64,000 bases of DNA from NCBI RefSeq assembly GCF_009911645.1, contig NZ_QWKI01000019.1, positions 1 through 64,000 of the forward strand. The letters are read 5' to 3'. Shown here one piece after another: positions 59,015 through 64,000 of this stretch. The translations under genes and the position numbers were made by a program. The stretch is from Pseudoflavonifractor sp. 60. GTDB taxonomy: Bacteria; Bacillota; Clostridia; Oscillospirales; Oscillospiraceae. Position 1 is the first letter of the stretch, and every line of letters starts with the position of its first letter. The notes below the pieces were generated by a model. It had not been told where the DNA came from. It saw nothing but the letters and a program-made list of their open reading frames with translations, and searched no databases.

Positions 59015-61084
59015 CTACACACCATCCTCTAAAACGGCCCGCAGGCGGCGGATGATGGCGGACGCCTCCAAATCCACCTTATGCTCCACCTGGCACAAGG
59101 TGATCTGGATGCGGTCAACCCGCCGGTTCATGTTGATGAGCCCCCGCTCCTCCAGCACTTCCAGGCACAGCATGGTGCGGGCGGGGATCTCCCGCTGCCG
59201 GGTTGCCCGGGAGACGGCCCTAGCAATGCGGGCTGGGGTGTCCTCCACCACGGTACAGCCGGTGGACTGCCGCTTGAGCCAGCGGTACAAACCCACAAAG
59301 TCCTGCCGCTGGGGCAGAAGGAATTGGGCCTCCTCCCGGGTCAGCGCCTCCCCGGTGCGGTACTTGTCATAGATGGCCTGCTCCAGCTGAGCCCGGGAGG
59401 GGGCTAGGCACAGGTCCACCACCTGGAGCTGGACGGTGTGACTGCCCCGAAAATCATTGATCTGGGGGTAGAAGGCCACGTCGGCCCGACAGCCGGGGTA
59501 CAGGCCCAGCTCCGCCCCCTGGTTGGAGAAGAAAATGGCGTCCAGGGCCATCCCCCGGGACTCCAGCTTCAGCTTCAGGTGCCGGCCTCGCCCCACCTGG
59601 GCCATGGAGTGGACCTGGGCTCCCTGGAGGAGGAAGACCGGTCTGGGATTGCCGGTGCCGCAGGGCTCCAGCAGGTCCAGGGGCTCCACCGCCTCCGGCG
59701 TCAGCTGCTGGGGGGTCACGGCCAGATCGATCTCCAGCACTGAGGGCAGCGCCCTGCCCTGGCAGTGGCGGAGCACCGCCCGCCGCAGGGACCGGGCCAG
59801 GGCGGGGATGTTCTCCTCCCGCACGGTAAAGCCGGCGGCCAGGGCGTGCCCGCCGAAGTTCTCCAGCAGGGGGGCGCTGGCGGACAGCAGCTCAAAGAGG
59901 TTCACATCCCCCCAGGAGCGGCAGGACCCCTTGCCCAGACCGCCGTCCAGACAGATCATAAAACAGGGGCAGGAGTACTTCTCCGCCAGGCGGGAGGCCA
60001 CAATGCCCACAACCCCCTGGTGCCACTGCCGCCCCGCCAGCACGATAGCCCCCTCCTGGGGTTCCTCCTCCAGCTGCTGGACGCACTGCTGGAAAATCTC
60101 CCCCTCAATGCCCTGGCGCTCCCGGTTCAGCTCGCACAGCTGAGCGGCCAGCTCCTCGGCCCGGGCGGGGCTGTCGGTGAGGAAAAGCTCCACCGCCACC
60201 TCCGCCTGGCCCATGCGGCCCGAGGCGTTGATGCGGGGGGCCAGGGTGTAGCCCACCGCCACCGAGGTCACCGGCTTGTCCTCCAGCCCGGAGCTGCGGA
60301 TGAGGGCGGCCAGTCCCGGCCTGCGGGGGCGGTCCAGCTTGGCCAGACCCAGGCTGACAATGGCCCGGTTGGCCCCCATCATGGGCATTACGTCGGCCAC
60401 CGTTCCAATGGCGGCCAAGTCGCAGAATTCATCAAAGACGGCCCTGGCATTTTCCCGGCCCGCCACCGCCAGAGCCAGCATCAGGGCAACCCCCACCCCC
60501 GCCAGTCCCTTGAAGGGGTAGGGGCAGTCGGGCCGGTGGGGGTCCACTACCGCCTCGGCGGGGGGCAGCTCCTCCTTGCAGGCGTGGTGGTCAGTGATGA
60601 CCACGTCGATGCCCAGGCGGTTGGCCAGCCGGGTCTCCTCCACGGCGGTAATGCCGCAGTCCACGGTGAGGATCAGCGAGACCCCCTGTCCCGCCAGGGC
60701 CTGCACCGCCTCGGCGTTCAGGCCGTAGCCCTCCCCCAGGCGGCTGGGGATATAGGGGAGCACCTCGCCCCCGCGGGCGGTGAGAAACTGGGCCAGCAGA
60801 CAGGTGGAGGTGATGCCGTCCACGTCGTAGTCCCCGTAGACGGCGATCCGCTCCCTCCGCTCCAGGGCCAGCCGGACCCGCGCCGCCGCCCGGTCCATGT
60901 CCCGCAGCAGCAAAGGGTCCGGGATGGGCTCAGACGCCGGAGAGAGGAGACGCCGGGCCTCCTCCCCGTGGGTGATCCCCCGGGCGGACAGCAGGCCGGC
61001 CAGCAGAGGGGGCAGGCCCGCCTCCTCCAGGGCCCGCTGCCCTCTGGGACAGGGCGGGGCCACCTTCCACTGCTTGTATTTCAC
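59015..61084 (-). CDS. recJ: single-stranded-DNA-specific exonuclease RecJ
   Basis: This 689-residue protein has DHH motifs AVYGDYDVDG, TVDCGITA, ITDHHAC and the DHHA1-type FGGHALAAGF motif, followed by an OB-fold and C-terminal extension as in Firmicutes RecJ. It degrades single-stranded DNA 5'-3' in repair and recombination. The GTG at 61084 has GGGAGGGGGGACG just upstream; the longer ATG start overlaps this site. Confidence 0.95.
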   Translation of the reverse strand: MKYKQWKVAPPCPRGQRALEEAGLPPLLAGLLSARGITHGEEARRLLSPASEPIPDPLLLRDMDRAAARVRLALERRERIAVYGDYDVDGITSTCLLAQFLTARGGEVLPYIPSRLGEGYGLNAEAVQALAGQGVSLILTVDCGITAVEETRLANRLGIDVVITDHHACKEELPPAEAVVDPHRPDCPYPFKGLAGVGVALMLALAVAGRENARAVFDEFCDLAAIGTVADVMPMMGANRAIVSLGLAKLDRPRRPGLAALIRSSGLEDKPVTSVAVGYTLAPRINASGRMGQAEVAVELFLTDSPARAEELAAQLCELNRERQGIEGEIFQQCVQQLEEEPQEGAIVLAGRQWHQGVVGIVASRLAEKYSCPCFMICLDGGLGKGSCRSWGDVNLFELLSASAPLLENFGGHALAAGFTVREENIPALARSLRRAVLRHCQGRALPSVLEIDLAVTPQQLTPEAVEPLDLLEPCGTGNPRPVFLLQGAQVHSMAQVGRGRHLKLKLESRGMALDAIFFSNQGAELGLYPGCRADVAFYPQINDFRGSHTVQLQVVDLCLAPSRAQLEQAIYDKYRTGEALTREEAQFLLPQRQDFVGLYRWLKRQSTGCTVVEDTPARIARAVSRATRQREIPARTMLCLEVLEERGLINMNRRVDRIQITLCQVEHKVDLEASAIIRRLRAVLEDGV

Positions 61085-61131
61085 TGGCGTCCCCCCTCCC
61101 GCAGAGTGCATTACGACATATTAACTTTTCT

Positions 61132-61161
61132 ATTATAGCACAGGAACCGCCCCGGTTTCAA
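61132..61161 (-). promoter_or_regulatory. promoter of the recJ-relA-dtd operon
   Basis: On the minus strand TTGAAA is followed after 18 bases by TATAAT, about 48 bases before the recJ start. Confidence 0.8.
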
Positions 61162-61224
61162 GATAAAATCCACTCAAATTCCACGAAAAACCCATGGGAG
61201 ACTGACAGAAGGCGTCAAACTCCC

Positions 61225-61253
61225 TTGCAGATTCCGGTCCGCCGTGGTACAAT
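61225..61253 (+). promoter_or_regulatory. promoter of the small kinase-fold gene
   Basis: TTGCAG is followed after 17 bases by TACAAT, 31 bases before the start codon. Confidence 0.7.
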
Positions 61254-61283
61254 GGGCCGGAAAAAGGAGGGGAGGAGCGGCCT

Positions 61284-61829
61284 ATGGAGGATATTGCGCT
61301 GGAGGTCAACGCCGGGGCGTACCCCGTTCTCCGGCTGCTGGGCCGGGGCAAGGGGGGATACTCCTATCTGGTGGACGGCGGCGGAGGGCGGCAGCTGGTG
61401 TGCAAGCAGATCCACCACGAGCCCTGCGCCTACTACCAGTTTGGGGACAAGCTGGCCTCGGAGCTGGGGGACTATCACAAGCTGCAGGAACTGGGCGTCC
61501 CCCTGCCGGAGCTGCTGGAGACCGACCGGGCACGGGAGCGCATATTAAAAGAATACATCCCGGGGGAGACGGTCTATGGGCTGGTCCTGAGCGGCGCGCT
61601 GCCCCCCTGGTGCCTGGAGCAGGTCCGGACCATCAGCGCCCTGCTGCGCCCCGCCGGGCTAAACATCGACTGGTTCCCCACCAACTTCATCCCCTGGCAG
61701 GGGCGGCTGTACTACATCGACTACGAATGCAATCCCTACTCGGAGCAGTGGGATTTTGAGCACTGGGGGATCCGGTACTGGTCCAGGACCCCGGAATTTC
61801 TGCGCCACGTCCAGGAGCAGACCCCATAA
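61284..61829 (+). CDS. small protein-kinase-fold protein
   Basis: This 181-residue protein has a glycine-rich loop (LLGRGKGGYSYLV), a lysine strand (QLVCKQI), a catalytic-loop-like NIDWFPTNF and a metal-site-like YYIDYE. This pattern fits a compact protein kinase-like fold of the Bud32/RIO/KdoK kind. It is too short for a full eukaryotic-type Ser/Thr kinase. The HRD histidine is missing. Substrate unknown. The ATG has AGGAGGGGAGGAG upstream. Confidence 0.72.
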   Translation: MEDIALEVNAGAYPVLRLLGRGKGGYSYLVDGGGGRQLVCKQIHHEPCAYYQFGDKLASELGDYHKLQELGVPLPELLETDRARERILKEYIPGETVYGLVLSGALPPWCLEQVRTISALLRPAGLNIDWFPTNFIPWQGRLYYIDYECNPYSEQWDFEHWGIRYWSRTPEFLRHVQEQTP

Positions 61830-61867
61830 AAACGCGCCTCCCCCGGAGAGCCCGGTGGGAGGCGCGT
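61828..61867. terminator. terminator between kinase-fold gene and lepB
   Basis: ACGCGCCTCCC pairs with GGGAGGCGCGT. On the minus strand the hairpin is followed by a T5 run, so it chiefly serves lepB; on the plus strand it can also stop the kinase-fold transcript. Confidence 0.88.
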
Positions 61868-61872
61868 CAGAT

Positions 61873-62529
61873 TTATACGGGTCCGAAGCGGGAGACCGGC
61901 CACAGGGCCAGCACCGCCTTGCCCAGCACATAGCCGGTGTCGATGGGGCCCAGCCGGTCGTCCCGGCTGTCGGTGGAGTTGTTCCGGTTGTCCCCCATGA
62001 CGAAGATGGAGCCCTCGGGGACCTCCCAGTGGGTCTGCTGATAGGGGGGGTGGTACATCTCCTCCTTGATATAGGGCTCGTCCAGGGGCTGTCCGTCCAC
62101 GTAGACGGTGCTGGTGTCGTAGTCCACATCCACCGTCTGCCCGCCGGTAGCAATGACCCGCTTGACAATAGCCTGGGGCTCTACCCAGTCGGACAGGAGC
62201 ACATTAGTCTTGTTCAGCACCACAATGTCCCCCTGCTTGGGGGTGTAGCCCAGAGACCAGATCAGCATGATCTCCCCGTCCCGCAGGGTGTTGTCCATGG
62301 ACTGCCCGTCGACCCGGGTGAGCCGGGCCACACAGTTGAACAGCACCACCGCCGCCATTACACAGCCCAACAGCATCTGTACCCACTCGAAGAGACCCGC
62401 CCCGGGGCGGCGCTCCTCCTCTTGCTCTTCGTCCTCCTCCTTCCAGAGCGGACCGGTCTTCTCCTCCTGGTCCGGCGCGGCGGACTCGGGCTCCTCCCGG
62501 CTCTGGGGCAGGTCGTTGTATTCGTCCAT
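61873..62529 (-). CDS. lepB: signal peptidase I
   Basis: This 218-residue protein has an acidic cytoplasmic N-terminus (1-45), one transmembrane helix (about 48-68), the catalytic serine in VDGQSMDNTL (S77), the catalytic lysine in IVKRVIA (K123) and the GDNRNNSTDSR box. It cleaves signal peptides from exported proteins at the outer face of the membrane. The acidic tail is longer than in many homologues. Confidence 0.95.
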   Translation of the reverse strand: MDEYNDLPQSREEPESAAPDQEEKTGPLWKEEDEEQEEERRPGAGLFEWVQMLLGCVMAAVVLFNCVARLTRVDGQSMDNTLRDGEIMLIWSLGYTPKQGDIVVLNKTNVLLSDWVEPQAIVKRVIATGGQTVDVDYDTSTVYVDGQPLDEPYIKEEMYHPPYQQTHWEVPEGSIFVMGDNRNNSTDSRDDRLGPIDTGYVLGKAVLALWPVSRFGPV

Positions 62530-62561
62530 TGGGGTCCCTCTTTTCCTTGTGTCGTGGTGGT

Positions 62562-62590
62562 ATTATAACCGGTTTCGGGAAAAAATGCAA
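62562..62590 (-). promoter_or_regulatory. promoter of lepB
   Basis: On the minus strand TTGCAT is followed after 17 bases by TATAAT, about 32 bases before the start codon. Confidence 0.82.
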
Positions 62591-62619
62591 CCGTCTTTCT
62601 CGGGTGGGCGCCAAGTCCC

Positions 62620-64000
62620 CTACAGCCTGATCCGCATCACCCCGGGTACGCCGGCCAGGCTCTCCCCCTCCCGCCGCTGGCAGGTGAAGAGGATGATCTG
62701 CTGCTCCTCCGCCAGCTCCCGCAGCAGCTCCAGGGCCAGGGTCAGCCGCCGGTCATCAAAGGCGGTGAGGGCGTCGTCCAACACGATGGGGGGCCGCTCC
62801 GGCAGGCACAGCCGGCACACCGCCAGCCGGACAGCCAGATACAGCTGGTCCGCCGTCCCCCGAGACAGGCACAGGACGCTGCGGGGCAGGACCTCCTCCC
62901 GGGTCCGGACAAAGCCCTCCAGCTCCCGGGTCAGGCTGACGCTCTGGTACCGGTCCCCGGTGAGTCTGGCCAGATACTCCCCTGTCAAAGCGTTGAGCTC
63001 CGGGGAAAACCGCTCCTGGAGGCGGGTGTTGGCCTGGGTCAGGGCGTCCATAGCCAGATTCAGCGCCTCCAGCTCCAGCCTGCGCTGGGCCAGCGCCTCC
63101 TCCAGCTGTTCCCGCTGGGCGGCCAGCGCGGCGGGGTCGCCCATGTTTCGCAGGGCCCCCCGGGCCTGGTTGAGCCTGGCGTTCACTCCCTCCAGCCGCT
63201 CCCGGACCTCCTCGGAGACGCCCAGGGGCGGGGCCTGGACGCTCAGGTCCTCCAGCCGCCGCCGGCCCTCCCGGGCGCGCTGGCGGGCCAGCGCCAGGTC
63301 CCGGTCCTGACACAGCGCCCGGGACAGGGCGGCGGAGCAGCCGTACATATCCCTGGCCTCCGGGGCGAACTGGTGGACAAAGTTCAGCAGGGCAGACCGG
63401 ACGTCCTCCCGCTTGATTTGCCGCTCCACCACGGCGGCCCGGATGACCTCCACCTTGTGGGCGGCTTTCTCCGCCGTCTGGCAGCGCGCCTGGTAGTCCC
63501 GGGCCAGGGCGGTGAGCTCCTCCGGGGTGTCAACGCCGTACCGGGCCAGCAGGCTCCGGGCCAGCTCTCTGCTCCCCCGTTCCCGGCGGAAGGACCACAG
63601 ACTGAGGACCAGCAGCAGGACGGCGGCCCCGGCCAAGCCCCAGGGCAGGGCGGCGGGTCCCTCCAGGAGACGGGCCGTCAGCTGCCACCCCGCGGCGGCC
63701 AGGAGGGCCAGAACCAGAGACAGCCGGCCCCATTTTTTGGCCCGCTCCCCTTCGCGGACCGCCTCCTGCCAGCCGGCGGCCTCCTCTGCCGCTCGGACCG
63801 CCGCCTCCTCTCCGGTGAGGCCGGAGAAGTGTTCATCCTCCCGGGCCGCCTCGGCCCTCCGGACCTCCTCCTCCGCCTCTCCCAGGGCGGCGGTCCCCTG
63901 GCGCAGCTCCTCCTCCAGCACTCTGAGGTATTGCAGCTCCCCCTGGGCCCCTCTCAGCTCCTCCTGGCTGGGGAGGGCGGGGCCGGACTCCAATGCCTCT
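62620..64000 (-). CDS. large coiled-coil ATPase, C-terminal part (SbcC/Rad50/YhaN-like)
   Basis: The gene runs off the right edge, and about 460 C-terminal residues are visible. They hold long coiled coils, two adjacent hydrophobic helices in the middle (about 250-300 residues from the end), an ABC-type signature region (VLCLSRGTADQLYLAVRLAV) and a Walker B/D-loop (PPIVLDDALTAFDD). The end, QIILFTCQ, is typical of SMC-like ATPases. YhaN-type DNA repair ATPases with a central hydrophobic hairpin are the closest match. The Walker A part is outside the window. The start is not visible. Confidence 0.8.
   Translation of the reverse strand, partial: EALESGPALPSQEELRGAQGELQYLRVLEEELRQGTAALGEAEEEVRRAEAAREDEHFSGLTGEEAAVRAAEEAAGWQEAVREGERAKKWGRLSLVLALLAAAGWQLTARLLEGPAALPWGLAGAAVLLLVLSLWSFRRERGSRELARSLLARYGVDTPEELTALARDYQARCQTAEKAAHKVEVIRAAVVERQIKREDVRSALLNFVHQFAPEARDMYGCSAALSRALCQDRDLALARQRAREGRRRLEDLSVQAPPLGVSEEVRERLEGVNARLNQARGALRNMGDPAALAAQREQLEEALAQRRLELEALNLAMDALTQANTRLQERFSPELNALTGEYLARLTGDRYQSVSLTRELEGFVRTREEVLPRSVLCLSRGTADQLYLAVRLAVCRLCLPERPPIVLDDALTAFDDRRLTLALELLRELAEEQQIILFTCQRREGESLAGVPGVMRIRL

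Noticed and set aside
1-64000. tRNA, rRNA and CRISPR features
   Set aside because: Reading the intergenic regions gave no cloverleaf with TTCRA arm, no rRNA stretch and no repeat-spacer array; a covariance search was not possible here.

Overview
The window is GC-rich, with dense operons, purine-rich Shine-Dalgarno sites and many ATGA start/stop overlaps. Gene content (recJ-relA-dtd-glyoxalase II-like-hemZ neighbourhood, feoA-feoA-feoB, spore-former-type signalling genes, GTTAG-type iron boxes, sigma-54 control) suggests an anaerobic Clostridia member of the Oscillospiraceae / Flavonifractor-Lawsonibacter type. The genus is an inference from gene style, not from a marker gene. No rRNA, tRNA or CRISPR array was recognised.

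Layout. 1-10 kb: the 3' end of pgi, then a minus-strand 5-oxoproline utilisation operon (pxpA, NRAMP-like transporter ycsG, pxpB, pxpC, ycsI/DUF1445). It is preceded by an exact -24/-12 (sigma-54) promoter. Just upstream lies an operon for a sodium:solute symporter, a sensor kinase and an NtrC-type sigma-54 activator, so the regulator and its probable target operon sit side by side. A frameshifted lipoprotein pseudogene follows.

10.2-36.9 kb is an accessory region with four blocks. (i) A three-gene TerB_N / BrxD-like ATPase / Lhr-like (BrxHI-type) helicase operon behind a near-consensus promoter. (ii) A hybrid histidine kinase - receiver - CheX-like - CheY-like operon. (iii) A 1597-residue exonuclease-RecQ-UvrD fusion on the minus strand. 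(iv) An eight-gene, 12-kb operon encoding a tandem CbxX-type AAA+ ATPase, two paralogous coiled-coil proteins, an Hsp70-like ATPase, a third coiled-coil protein, a zinc-ribbon protein, a membrane-anchored zinc-ribbon protein with about 20 Sel1 repeats, and an NrdG-like radical SAM enzyme. Block iv is the best candidate here for an undescribed system; blocks i and iii have a genome-defence or DNA-repair flavour.

37-48.8 kb: a MATE exporter behind a structured leader, the feoA-feoA-feoB iron operon with three palindromic operators plus one imperfect one, a GH2 beta-galactosidase, a calcium-type P-type ATPase, and an Rpn/PDDEXK nuclease with a duplicated 3' end.

48.8-64 kb: a minus-strand block of two tandem XRE regulators, hemZ, a uridine-kinase-like gene and a GH13 glycosidase. 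A repeat-rich 0.6-kb spacer separates it from the recJ-relA-(small membrane protein)-dtd-(two paralogous unknowns)-glyoxalase-II-like operon. The window ends with a small kinase-fold gene, signal peptidase I, and the 3' part of a large coiled-coil ATPase gene that runs off the edge.
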